Assembly (NCBI GenBank): GCA_029287575.1
Contig: JARFQW010000032.1
Location: forward strand, 35,355 to 99,354
Direction: 5' to 3'
Length of the DNA stretch: 64,000 bases
DNA from: Gammaproteobacteria bacterium
GTDB lineage: Bacteria > Pseudomonadota > Gammaproteobacteria > Steroidobacterales > XN24
Position 1 is the stretch's first letter; every line of letters begins with the position of its first letter. Below the pieces are notes generated by a model, which worked only from the letters and a program-made list of their open reading frames with translations, had not been told where the DNA came from and searched no databases. The position numbers and the translations under genes are program-made. This document shows, piece by piece, positions 38,820 through 45,950 of this stretch.

Positions 38820-38854
38820 AAAGGATGCGCGTGTCCGACGGTTGGTCGCAAGCG

Positions 38855-39295
38855 TCAGTTCACGTCGATATTGATTCGCCGCGGCATGACCTTGGCATGC
38901 TTCGGGATCGAGAGTTCGAGCACGCCGTGCTCGCTGCGGGCACTGATGCCCTCGGCGTTTGCGGTGTCGGGCAGCGTGAAGCGACGGAAGAACCGGCCGC
39001 TGGCCCGTTCGGTACGCCGATAGTCGCTGCCTTCCTCGGTCTTCTCGGACTCGCGGTGTCCGTCGATGGTCAGGACGCCGTCTTCCATGGTGATCTCGAT
39101 GTCTTCGGGCTTCACTCCGGGCACGTCGGCTCGAATGACAAAGCGCTCTTTCTCTTCCTTGATATCGACGGCGGGCACCCAGCTGGCGACGGTGGAGGAG
39201 GTGTCGTCCATGGCCAGGCGCGACTCGACGAGCCGGTCAAGATCTTCGTGAAGGCCACGAAACAGGCCGAAAGGCTGATAACGCGTGATATGCAT
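38855..39295 (-). CDS. Hsp20 family small heat-shock protein
   Basis: A 146-residue ATP-independent chaperone with an alpha-crystallin domain at about residues 45-135: VDIKEEKERFVIRADVPGVKPEDIEITMEDGVLTI, SGRFFRRFTLPDTANAEGISA and the ending HGVLELSIPK. It binds unfolding proteins in the cytoplasm. ATG 39295 has GGAG upstream. The sigma-32 promoter at 39354-39381 indicates heat induction. Confidence 0.95.
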   Translation of the reverse strand: MHITRYQPFGLFRGLHEDLDRLVESRLAMDDTSSTVASWVPAVDIKEEKERFVIRADVPGVKPEDIEITMEDGVLTIDGHRESEKTEEGSDYRRTERASGRFFRRFTLPDTANAEGISARSEHGVLELSIPKHAKVMPRRINIDVN

Positions 39296-39353
39296 GATAG
39301 GTCTCCGAATTTAGCGGTTCTCAAAGCGGTCGGGATCACCCCGTTGCAATGGG

Positions 39354-39381
39354 AAATAGGGTCTCGGAAACGGTTTTCAAG
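39354..39381 (-). promoter_or_regulatory. Sigma-32 heat-shock promoter of hsp20
   Basis: Minus strand: -35 CTTGAAA (39375-39381, a perfect match to the sigma-32 consensus), 13-bp spacer, -10 CCCTATTT (39354-39361, one mismatch to CCCCATNT). Transcription would start about 50 bp before the hsp20 ATG. Confidence 0.8.
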
Positions 39382-39426
39382 CCATTCGGGGCGCGGCAAA
39401 CAGGATCCTGGCGACGGTTTTTCATG

Positions 39427-39442
39427 GCACTACATATTGTGC
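39427..39442. promoter_or_regulatory. Distal NrdR-box-like palindrome
   Basis: GCACTACATATTGTGC matches 13 of 16 positions of the NrdR-box consensus (ACACWATATATWGTGT) and is symmetric, extending to GGCAC...GTGCC. It lies in the divergent region between hsp20 and nrdJ, about 125 bp upstream of the nrdJ -35 and about 45 bp upstream of the hsp20 -35. It is 178 bp from a second such box, close to 17 helical turns. Confidence 0.55.
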
Positions 39443-39564
39443 CGCAGCAAAAAAATCCGTGAACCGGGAATTCGGGCGCAAGTCATTGAATTCAGATTTG
39501 AAAGTCTCCGTAACTAATTGTTTTTGTTTATTTTGACCATCTGTGTCTAAAGTCCGTCCGGGCC

Positions 39565-39591
39565 TTGACAGCGTTGGGGTCTGACCATAAT
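39565..39591 (+). promoter_or_regulatory. Sigma-70 promoter of nrdJa-nrdJb
   Basis: TTGACA (39565-39570), a perfect -35, then CATAAT (39586-39591) with a 15-bp spacer; TAATCT (39588-39593) at 17 bp is an alternative -10. It is followed at about +5 by the proximal NrdR box, and gives a leader of roughly 125 nt. Confidence 0.65.
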
Positions 39592-39604
39592 CTACCGCCT
39601 GCCG

Positions 39605-39620
39605 ACACAACATCTTGTGT
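39605..39620. promoter_or_regulatory. Proximal NrdR box of nrdJ
   Basis: ACACAACATCTTGTGT matches 14 of 16 positions of the NrdR-box consensus, and the symmetry continues for one base on each side (GACACAA-CATC-TTGTGTC). It sits just downstream of the nrdJ -10, where bound NrdR repressor would block transcription when dATP is high. Confidence 0.75.
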
Positions 39621-39723
39621 CTGTAAAAAAAGGCCCGCCGCAACCGTCCGGACGGGTCACTCGCCACCAGAAAACAAGCGATCAGGGCATCACGGACGCC
39701 CGCCTCCGGGGAGACAAGACATA

Positions 39724-41877
39724 ATGAAGAGCGCGCTCAAGGAGCTAGCCACGGCCACGACCGTCGATCACATTCCGTTCCAGCCGGCTTCGACCGATAT
39801 CTGGGAGAAGAAGTACCGCCTCGCGTCCAAGGATGGGGCGGCGATCGACGAGACCATGGATGATACCTATCAGCGGATTGCGACCGCGCTGGCCGACGTG
39901 GAGAGCGACGCCGACCGGGAAGTCTGGTTCGAGCGCTTTCTCTGGGCCCTCCGGCACGGTGCGATTCCCGCCGGCCGGATTGTTTCCAACGCCGGTGCCC
40001 AGGCCCACAAGCCGGCGACCTCCACGATCAACTGCACGGTGTCCGGGACCATTCAGGATTCCATGGACGACATTCTCGGGAAGGTACACGAGGCGGGTCT
40101 GACGCTGAAGGCGGGCTGCGGCATCGGCTACGAGTTCTCGACCCTGCGTCCCAAGGGCGCCTATGTGTCCGGCGCGGGTGCCTACACGTCCGGGCCGCTG
40201 TCCTTCATGGATATTTACGATCGCATGTGTTTCACGGTGTCGTCGGCGGGCGGCCGGCGCGGGGCCCAGATGGGCACCTTCGACATCGGCCATCCCGATG
40301 CGGCGGAGTTTGTCCGGGTCAAGCGCGAGGACGGCCGTCTGCGGCAGTTCAACCTGTCGCTGCTCGTGACCGATGAGTTCATGGATGCCGTGAGAAAGGA
40401 GGCGCCGTGGAAGCTGGCGTTCCCGATGACGCGTGACGAGGCGGAAGCCGGCGGCGTGGATCTGGACGACCCGGAGCAGGTGGTCTGGCGCGAATGGCCG
40501 ACCGACAGGGATTACGTGCGCGACGAGACCGGCCTGGTTGCCTGTCGCGTCTACAAGACGCTGCCGGCGCGGCGCCTCTGGGACGTGATCATGAGCTCCA
40601 CCTACGACTTCGCCGAGCCGGGCTTTATTCTCATCGACCGCGTCAACGAGATGAACAACAACTGGTGGGACGAGAACATCCGGGCCACCAACCCCTGTGG
40701 CGAACAGCCCCTCCCGCCGTATGGATCCTGCCTGCTGGGATCGGTGAACCTGACCCGCTTCGTGGTGGACCCCTTTGCCGACGAAGCCCGTTTTGACTGG
40801 GACAAGTTTCGGGAGGTCGTGCGGGTGTTCACTCGCATGCTCGACAACGTCGTCGAGATCAACGGCCTGCCGCTGAACCGTCAGCGGGACGAGATCTTCC
40901 GCAAGCGGCGCCACGGCATGGGATTCCTCGGGCTCGGCTCAACCCTCACGATGCTGCGGATGAAGTACGGCTCCAAGGCATCCGTGGCCTTCACCCAGGA
41001 AGTGGCCCGGGAGCTGGCCCTGGCCGGCTGGGAGACCGCTTTGGAGCTGGCGAAGGAAAAGGGTCCGGCGCCGATCATGGAAGAGGAGTTCGAGGTTACC
41101 GAGGAGATGCTGCGCAAGCGTCCGGAAATGCGCCGCGACGGCTGGCGCGCGGGGGCCAGCATCAAGGGCAAGATTCTGCACGCCCGCTACAGCCGCTACA
41201 TGCAGCGGGTCGCCGATGCCAATCCGGACCTGGTCGACCAGCTCGCCGAAGTCGGAGCCCGGTTTACGCATCACAGTTCGATTGCGCCGACCGGCACGAT
41301 CTCCCTGTCGCTGGCCAACAATGCCAGCAACGGAATCGAGCCCAGTTTTGCCCACCACTACTTCAGGAACGTGATTCGCGAAGGACGCAAGACAAAGGAA
41401 AAAGTGGATGTGTTTTCCTTTGAGCTGCTTGCCTACAGGAGTCTGATCAACCCGGATGCCCTGCCCGATTCGGCCGATGAGGCAACCCGCCTGCCCGAGT
41501 ACTTCATTACCGCCGAAGACATCACGCCCCGTGAACACGTGGACATTCAGGCGGCTGCCCAGATGTGGGTGGATTCGTCGATTTCCAAGACCGCCAACGT
41601 GCCCACCGACTATCCCTATGAGGACTTCAAGGACATCTATCTCTATGCGCACGAGCAGGGCCTGAAGGGCTGCACGACGTTCCGCTTCAATCCCGAAGCG
41701 TTCCAGGGTGTGCTGGTGAAGGAAAAGGATCTTCAGAATACGACTTACGTTTTCGAACTCGACGACGGCACGGAGATCGAACTCAAGGGCGATCAGGAGG
41801 TCGAGTACGACGGCGAGACGCACTCGGCGGCGAACCTCTTCGACGCGCTGAAAGAAGGCTACTACGGGAAGTTCTAG
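39724..41877 (+). CDS. nrdJa: Adenosylcobalamin-dependent (class II) ribonucleotide reductase, catalytic part NrdJa
   Basis: A 717-residue class II reductase that makes dNTPs aerobically or anaerobically using a cobalamin radical. Motifs include the N-terminal active-site Cys in INCTVSG, KAGCGIGYEFSTLRPKGA, the substrate-site NPCGEQPLPPYGSCLLGSVNL near residue 325, RRHGMGFLGLG, and SIAPTGTISL near residue 520. ATG 39724 has GGGGAGA upstream. The C-terminal region that carries the redox cysteines is not in this protein but in the next gene, as in the pseudomonad nrdJa/nrdJb pair. No metal-dependent class I genes are in the window. Confidence 0.95.
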   Translation: MKSALKELATATTVDHIPFQPASTDIWEKKYRLASKDGAAIDETMDDTYQRIATALADVESDADREVWFERFLWALRHGAIPAGRIVSNAGAQAHKPATSTINCTVSGTIQDSMDDILGKVHEAGLTLKAGCGIGYEFSTLRPKGAYVSGAGAYTSGPLSFMDIYDRMCFTVSSAGGRRGAQMGTFDIGHPDAAEFVRVKREDGRLRQFNLSLLVTDEFMDAVRKEAPWKLAFPMTRDEAEAGGVDLDDPEQVVWREWPTDRDYVRDETGLVACRVYKTLPARRLWDVIMSSTYDFAEPGFILIDRVNEMNNNWWDENIRATNPCGEQPLPPYGSCLLGSVNLTRFVVDPFADEARFDWDKFREVVRVFTRMLDNVVEINGLPLNRQRDEIFRKRRHGMGFLGLGSTLTMLRMKYGSKASVAFTQEVARELALAGWETALELAKEKGPAPIMEEEFEVTEEMLRKRPEMRRDGWRAGASIKGKILHARYSRYMQRVADANPDLVDQLAEVGARFTHHSSIAPTGTISLSLANNASNGIEPSFAHHYFRNVIREGRKTKEKVDVFSFELLAYRSLINPDALPDSADEATRLPEYFITAEDITPREHVDIQAAAQMWVDSSISKTANVPTDYPYEDFKDIYLYAHEQGLKGCTTFRFNPEAFQGVLVKEKDLQNTTYVFELDDGTEIELKGDQEVEYDGETHSAANLFDALKEGYYGKF

Positions 41878-41927
41878 GCCAGCCTCACAACGCTGGAACA
41901 CCCTTTTGACTGCGAGATGACACAACG

Positions 41928-42629
41928 ATGAGCACAAAGATCGAGAACAAGATTGTCGGCTACCGGGTCGCCAAGCCCGAGGAGGCGGAACCCGCCCCGG
42001 CCGCGACGCCGGTAGTCACCGACGAGATGAGCAATGTCGTGCGCATGCATGAGAAGCTCGAGCGCCCCGAGCGCCTGATCGGCGCCACCTACAAGATCAA
42101 GCCGCCGGTGGCCGAGCACGCGATGTACGTCACGATCAACGACATCATCCTCAACGAAGGTACGCCCCACGAAAAGCGCCGCCCGTTCGAGGTTTTCATC
42201 AACACGAAGGACCTGGACCACTATCAGTGGATCGTCGCGCTGACCCGGGTCATGTCCGCCGTGTTCCGCAAGGGCGGCGACGTGGCTTTTCTGGTCGAGG
42301 AGCTCAAGGCGGTCTTCGATCCCCGCGGCGGCTACTGGCGGCCGGGCGGCAAGTTCATGCCCTCCCTGATCGCCGAGCTGGGCGAGGTGATCGAACGCCA
42401 CCTGATCTCCATCGGCCTCATGCACCAGCCCGGGCTCGATGAGCACCAGCAGCGGCTCGTGGAGGAAAAGCGAGCCGAGTTCGAGGCCCAGTCCAGACAG
42501 CAGGATGCGTTCGCGGAGAAGCCCTTTCCGGACGGCGCTCAGCTGTGCGGAAAGTGCAATACGACCGCGGTCGTCATGATGGACGGCTGCATGACCTGCC
42601 TGAACTGCGGCGACTCCAAGTGCGGCTAG
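41928..42629 (+). CDS. nrdJb: NrdJb, C-terminal part of the split class II ribonucleotide reductase
   Basis: A 233-residue protein encoding what is the C-terminal end of unsplit class II enzymes. The central part resembles the TSCPD-type module (KRRPFEVFINTKDLDHYQWIVALTRVMSAVFRKGGD, RPGGKFMPSLIAELGEVIERHL). The last 30 residues hold two cysteine pairs, CGKC and CLNCGDSKCG, forming a zinc or redox tail needed to re-reduce the active site. It starts 50 bp after nrdJa and ends before a strong terminator, so the two form a two-gene operon. The pairing with NrdJa is well precedented. Confidence 0.9.
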   Translation: MSTKIENKIVGYRVAKPEEAEPAPAATPVVTDEMSNVVRMHEKLERPERLIGATYKIKPPVAEHAMYVTINDIILNEGTPHEKRRPFEVFINTKDLDHYQWIVALTRVMSAVFRKGGDVAFLVEELKAVFDPRGGYWRPGGKFMPSLIAELGEVIERHLISIGLMHQPGLDEHQQRLVEEKRAEFEAQSRQQDAFAEKPFPDGAQLCGKCNTTAVVMMDGCMTCLNCGDSKCG

Positions 42630-42727
42630 GCCGGAACCACTGACAGATAGCGTCAGGAGGTCTTGCGGCCCGAAGGGCGGGGTCCCGGACGCGGCAACAC
42701 CGGACTAGCCAACGCCCCGGTCAACAC

Positions 42728-42779
42728 GCCCCTTGGAGATCCCTGCTTGCGAGGTCATTCTCCAGGGGGCTGTTTTTTT
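42728..42779 (+). terminator. Rho-independent terminator after nrdJb
   Basis: A 12-bp stem (GCCCCTTGGAGA, 42728-42739; TCTCCAGGGGGC, 42759-42770) with one wobble pair, followed by TTTTTTT at 42773-42779. It lies about 100 bp past the nrdJb stop. Confidence 0.85.
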
Positions 42780-42857
42780 GTTTTCCACGGCCTCGCCCGG
42801 AGACCGAGTCGCTCGTCCCGCACAGAACATGCTCGAGCAGCGGGAAGCAGCCGGTGG

Positions 42858-43358
42858 TCAGTCACTGGTCCGTTGCCGATTCATCCACTGTGAGTGAGGA
42901 ATTGTCTCGACGACGAACGCCAGGGACTGGCCTCGATAGGTTCCGGATATTCGCCAGCACCCCGCGCTTCTGAAGTCGATGCCGGTGAGGATGGCCCACA
43001 CATCATGTTCCAGGCCCGCATTCGTCGGCCGGGACATCACCGCATCGTTCGGGCCTTCATCAAGCCGCTCGATTCGTCCGGCAAAGTCCCGTTCCAGGCC
43101 CGGTTGAAAGCCTGCCGAGTACCAGAACAGCTTGATTGCCATTGCGTGGCCTTCGACGGTCGTTGGCCAGGTTCCATTGGCCGGCAAGACCACGGCAAGC
43201 GCCTCGGAGCCGAGCCATGTGTCTGCCTGCGGCCAGCGCTCGGAAAAAACCACGTCGGCACCCAGGGTTCTGGGGCAGCGTTCGCCTGAATTGGCGACTG
43301 CAACGAATCCGAACCACATCGCCGCAAACAACGCCATCCGGTTTCTTTCAGTACGCAT
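42858..43358 (-). CDS. Small exported protein of unknown function
   Basis: A 166-residue protein with a signal peptide (MALFAAMWFGFVAVANS near its start) followed by CPRTLGADVVF. The C-terminal segment GCWRISGTYRGQSLAFVVETI resembles a short conserved region found in many secreted proteins of unknown role. Two Cys (near the mature N-terminus and in GCW) could be oxidised. The start at ATG 43358 places the signal peptide at the N-terminus; longer frames upstream are not supported. It is the second of two minus-strand genes after the SBP gene, separated by 117 bp. Confidence 0.65.
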   Translation of the reverse strand: MRTERNRMALFAAMWFGFVAVANSGERCPRTLGADVVFSERWPQADTWLGSEALAVVLPANGTWPTTVEGHAMAIKLFWYSAGFQPGLERDFAGRIERLDEGPNDAVMSRPTNAGLEHDVWAILTGIDFRSAGCWRISGTYRGQSLAFVVETIPHSQWMNRQRTSD

Positions 43359-43474
43359 GACCGACTCCCGGGTGAAGGGCGCGCTATTGATCCGCACGTA
43401 TTGGTAGCCTCCCTGGGGTTGTATCGCCACCCGCACCGCTGGAACGCGCGGCCTGCGCTGCTCACCGGCCTGAC

Positions 43475-44230
43475 TCAGGGCACGTAGCGGGCCCGAAGGC
43501 GCTCCAGGGTTCCGTCGTCCTGCATGCTGTCCAGCGCCTCGTCCAGCCGCTGCGCCAGCTCCTCGCCGTCAGGGCGTGCCGCGCTGACCGCAAGGCGCAG
43601 GCCATAGCTCGCAAGGGCCTGGTCGGCGGTTTCGAAGACATCGCCTCGCCGCCCCAGATAGTTGCTCGCGTGATAGCGCAGAACCGCGGCGTCCATCACG
43701 GCCACATCGATGCCGCCGTTCTGGAGCCTAAGGAGATTCTGAATAACGAAGTTCTCCGTTACGACAGGCCCGAACCGGTAGCTGGCCAGGGCATCGGTGT
43801 AGGCGAAGTCCGCCGTGACCCCCAGGCGCAGACCCTGGCCTCGAGTCGCTTCCATTTCCTCGAACGTAAACGAGCCGCCGCGGGTCTTCACGAACACGAT
43901 TCGGTTCTCGGCGAACGGGCGGGTGAAATGCAGTGTCCCCTCGCGCTCCGGAGACTTCCATGCTCCCGCCAGCACGACGTACTCTCCGGCTTCCACACCG
44001 GCGAGCGCGCGCGACCAGCTCTCACTGACAAAGCGCGCGTCCAGACCGCTGCGGTGCAGGGCCTCCTTCGCCACCGCGCCGGCCAGGCCGTGTTCCTCGA
44101 GGGTGCGGTCTACATAGGGTGGCCAGTTGTAGGTGGCAACCGGTATCGATTCCTCGGCCGCCGCCGGCACGGCGAGGATCATCATGACAATCCAGGTTGC
44201 GGCTATCCGGACGGGCAGGGGAAGGTTCAT
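43475..44230 (-). CDS. Periplasmic solute-binding protein, amino-acid ABC/bacterial PBP family
   Basis: A 251-residue secreted protein with the type II periplasmic binding fold of the amino-acid/polar-solute family: signal peptide (RIAATWIVMMILAVPAAA), then VATYNWPPYVDRTLEEHGLAGAVAKEALHRSG, FTRPFAENRIVF, LRLGVTADFAYTD, and GGIDVAVMDAAVLRYH. No permease or ATPase gene is adjacent, so it may be an orphan binding protein or a periplasmic sensor input. ATG 44230 begins the signal peptide. Ligand unknown. Confidence 0.78.
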   Translation of the reverse strand: MNLPLPVRIAATWIVMMILAVPAAAEESIPVATYNWPPYVDRTLEEHGLAGAVAKEALHRSGLDARFVSESWSRALAGVEAGEYVVLAGAWKSPEREGTLHFTRPFAENRIVFVKTRGGSFTFEEMEATRGQGLRLGVTADFAYTDALASYRFGPVVTENFVIQNLLRLQNGGIDVAVMDAAVLRYHASNYLGRRGDVFETADQALASYGLRLAVSAARPDGEELAQRLDEALDSMQDDGTLERLRARYVP

Positions 44231-44341
44231 CGCGGACTCCACGATCACGGGACCCGTACCTTAGCGCGCTCTCCAGGACGCTGCCCACCCCCGCCGGTCG
44301 CTGCGCTGTGCGTTACCATGGCACGGCCCACCGGAGTTGCC

Positions 44342-44758
44342 ATGACACGCTGCCTTGTTCCCCTCGTCTGGATTCTTGTTATGACCGTCGCTGGTGCGGG
44401 CATCCCGCTCGCCCGGGCAGGAGATGACCCGCCGGCCCGCCTGCTCTACTGGCACGAGGAGGATGACGGCCGCATCGTCGTATCGAACATCCAGTTCAGC
44501 CGCAACGACGTGCTCGAACTGGGAGGGCGGGAACGGGTGGAGGAGCGCGCGAGTTCCCAGGCCATGCTGGTGCTCGTGACGACCCGCCGTATCGTAGCCT
44601 ACAGTGTCTACACGGCGGCCTGGCGGGAGGTGCCGCGCAAGGCCGCGGAGCGCCTCGAGCAGCTCGAAGCCGAGGACTACTCGGCTTTCGTGCTGACCTC
44701 GGATCGGGTCTTGAACTTCAACGGCCGCAGCGGCGTATGGTCAGAAGACCGGCGCTGA
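44342..44758 (+). CDS. Small exported protein of unknown function
   Basis: A 138-residue protein with a signal peptide (MTRCLVPLVWILVMTVAG...ARA) and a mature domain with a YWHEEDDGRIVVSNIQFSRNDVLELGG start and a VTTRRIVAYSVYTAAWRE...DYSAFVLTSDRVLNFNGRSGVW end, reading like a small beta-sandwich or propeller-type motif. I do not recognise it. ATG 44342 is preferred; ATG 44318 eight codons earlier is possible. Its stop lies 22 bp inside the next gene, so the two are probably cotranslated. Confidence 0.65.
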   Translation: MTRCLVPLVWILVMTVAGAGIPLARAGDDPPARLLYWHEEDDGRIVVSNIQFSRNDVLELGGRERVEERASSQAMLVLVTTRRIVAYSVYTAAWREVPRKAAERLEQLEAEDYSAFVLTSDRVLNFNGRSGVWSEDRR

Positions 44759-45228
44759 TTGCCGCCGTGGCCGGCGCGCTGCTAGCGGGCGGGCCGGGCC
44801 GGGCTGCGGCGTGCAACGACAATGCGCCGCGCCCTCCCATCCTCGAAGGTCAGGTTTACGACGACACGGCGCGCAGGTTTCTGGTGAAATCCTCCACCAC
44901 GATCGCCGTGGCGCGGTTTCAGCGCCGCCTGGAAATGACCCTGGGCGATGCCGTGAAGGTGGACTACGTATTCGAACTGACGGAAGGCTGGAAGGCGCCC
45001 CTGCCGCGGAGTCTCGTTGTCAACGAGGAGCGGGTGCCTTGCGGCCTTGCTCTGGCACCCGGAAACCCGTACCTCGTGTACTTCGACGGCCACCGGCCCG
45101 TCTGGTTCGTACCGGGCGTGGACCTGTCCGAGGAGTTGCTGCTCCTGGCGGATGTGGACTGGTACTACGGCCCCAGGGGCGACCTGGTGATGCCGTCGCT
45201 GATTTCCGGTCAGCGCAGCGAGCCCTAG
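44737..45228 (+). CDS. Exported protein with a netrin/TIMP-like pattern, unknown function
   Basis: A 163-residue protein with a signal peptide (ALIAAVAGALLAGGPGRAAA) and a mature N-terminal Cys (ACNDNAP). The segment FELTEGWKAPLPRSLVV...PCGLALAPGNPYLVYFDG recalls the WKG...Cys...G-x-YLVY pattern of TIMP-like/netrin beta barrels, but the match is a resemblance only and the canonical cysteine set is incomplete. It starts 22 bp before the end of the previous gene, pointing to a two-gene unit of small secreted proteins. Confidence 0.6.
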   Translation: MVRRPALIAAVAGALLAGGPGRAAACNDNAPRPPILEGQVYDDTARRFLVKSSTTIAVARFQRRLEMTLGDAVKVDYVFELTEGWKAPLPRSLVVNEERVPCGLALAPGNPYLVYFDGHRPVWFVPGVDLSEELLLLADVDWYYGPRGDLVMPSLISGQRSEP

Positions 45229-45234
45229 GCGTTC

Positions 45235-45855
45235 ATGCCCTCAGCCGAGATGACCTTGTTCGTCCTGGGCCTGGCCGGGGTCGCGGTGTTTTCCGTATCC
45301 GGCGTTCTCGCGGTCGGCCACAAGCAGCTCGACCTGTTCGGCGCGCTGGTCCTCGGCGTGGTGACGGCCGTGGGCGGCGGCACGATCCGTGACCTCGTTC
45401 TCGGGCTTGACGTGTTCTGGGTCGTGCAGCCGGTGTTTATCAGTGCTGCCGCTGTGGCGGCGCTGCTGACCGTGGCCGCCGAGCGCCTCGTATCGGTGCC
45501 CAGGCGGCTGATCCTGTTTGCGGATGCCGCCGGGCTGGCGTTGTTTTCGGTGCTGGGCGCCGAGCGGGCATACGACACCGGTTCCGGATACGTGATCGCG
45601 GCCGTCATGGGTCTTTTGACCGGCGTCGCCGGCGGCATGCTCCGGGATGTGCTGGCCGGCGAGATTCCGCTCGTGTTTCGCCGCGAGCTCTACGCAACCG
45701 CGGCCATGGCGGCGGCCCTGACCTATCTGGCGTCCCGGGCCATCGGGCTCGCCTCGGTCCCGGCCATGGTGGCGGGCGTGGCGATCGGCCTGGCGATTCG
45801 GCTGCTGGCGTTACGCTGGAATCTCGGCCTGCCCGTCTACCGCACCCGCCGCTAG
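45235..45855 (+). CDS. TRIC/YicG family trimeric cation channel protein
   Basis: A 206-residue inner-membrane protein with about six helices in two inverted repeats: VFSVSGVLAVGHKQLDLFGALVLGVVTAVGGGTIRDLVLG and LFSVLGAERAYDTGSGYVIAAVMGLLTGVAGGMLRDVLAG. The twin TxxGGGxxRD and GVAGGMxRDV motifs define the UPF0126/YicG family, bacterial homologues of trimeric intracellular cation channels that pass potassium or sodium. It starts 6 bp after the previous gene. Its physiological ion is not evident. Confidence 0.92.
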   Translation: MPSAEMTLFVLGLAGVAVFSVSGVLAVGHKQLDLFGALVLGVVTAVGGGTIRDLVLGLDVFWVVQPVFISAAAVAALLTVAAERLVSVPRRLILFADAAGLALFSVLGAERAYDTGSGYVIAAVMGLLTGVAGGMLRDVLAGEIPLVFRRELYATAAMAAALTYLASRAIGLASVPAMVAGVAIGLAIRLLALRWNLGLPVYRTRR

Positions 45856-45950
45856 GCCGCTGGATATACAATTTGCCCCGCTCCCGCCGCCCGCGGCGCG
45901 AGGGGCCGGGAACCGCGTATTGATCGAATCAGCCGATGGAGGTGTTTCAG

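Noticed and set aside
39440..39723. Cobalamin riboswitch upstream of nrdJ
   Set aside because: No B12-box-like GCCACTG core or paired elements could be found by eye; only the promoter and NrdR boxes are readable.
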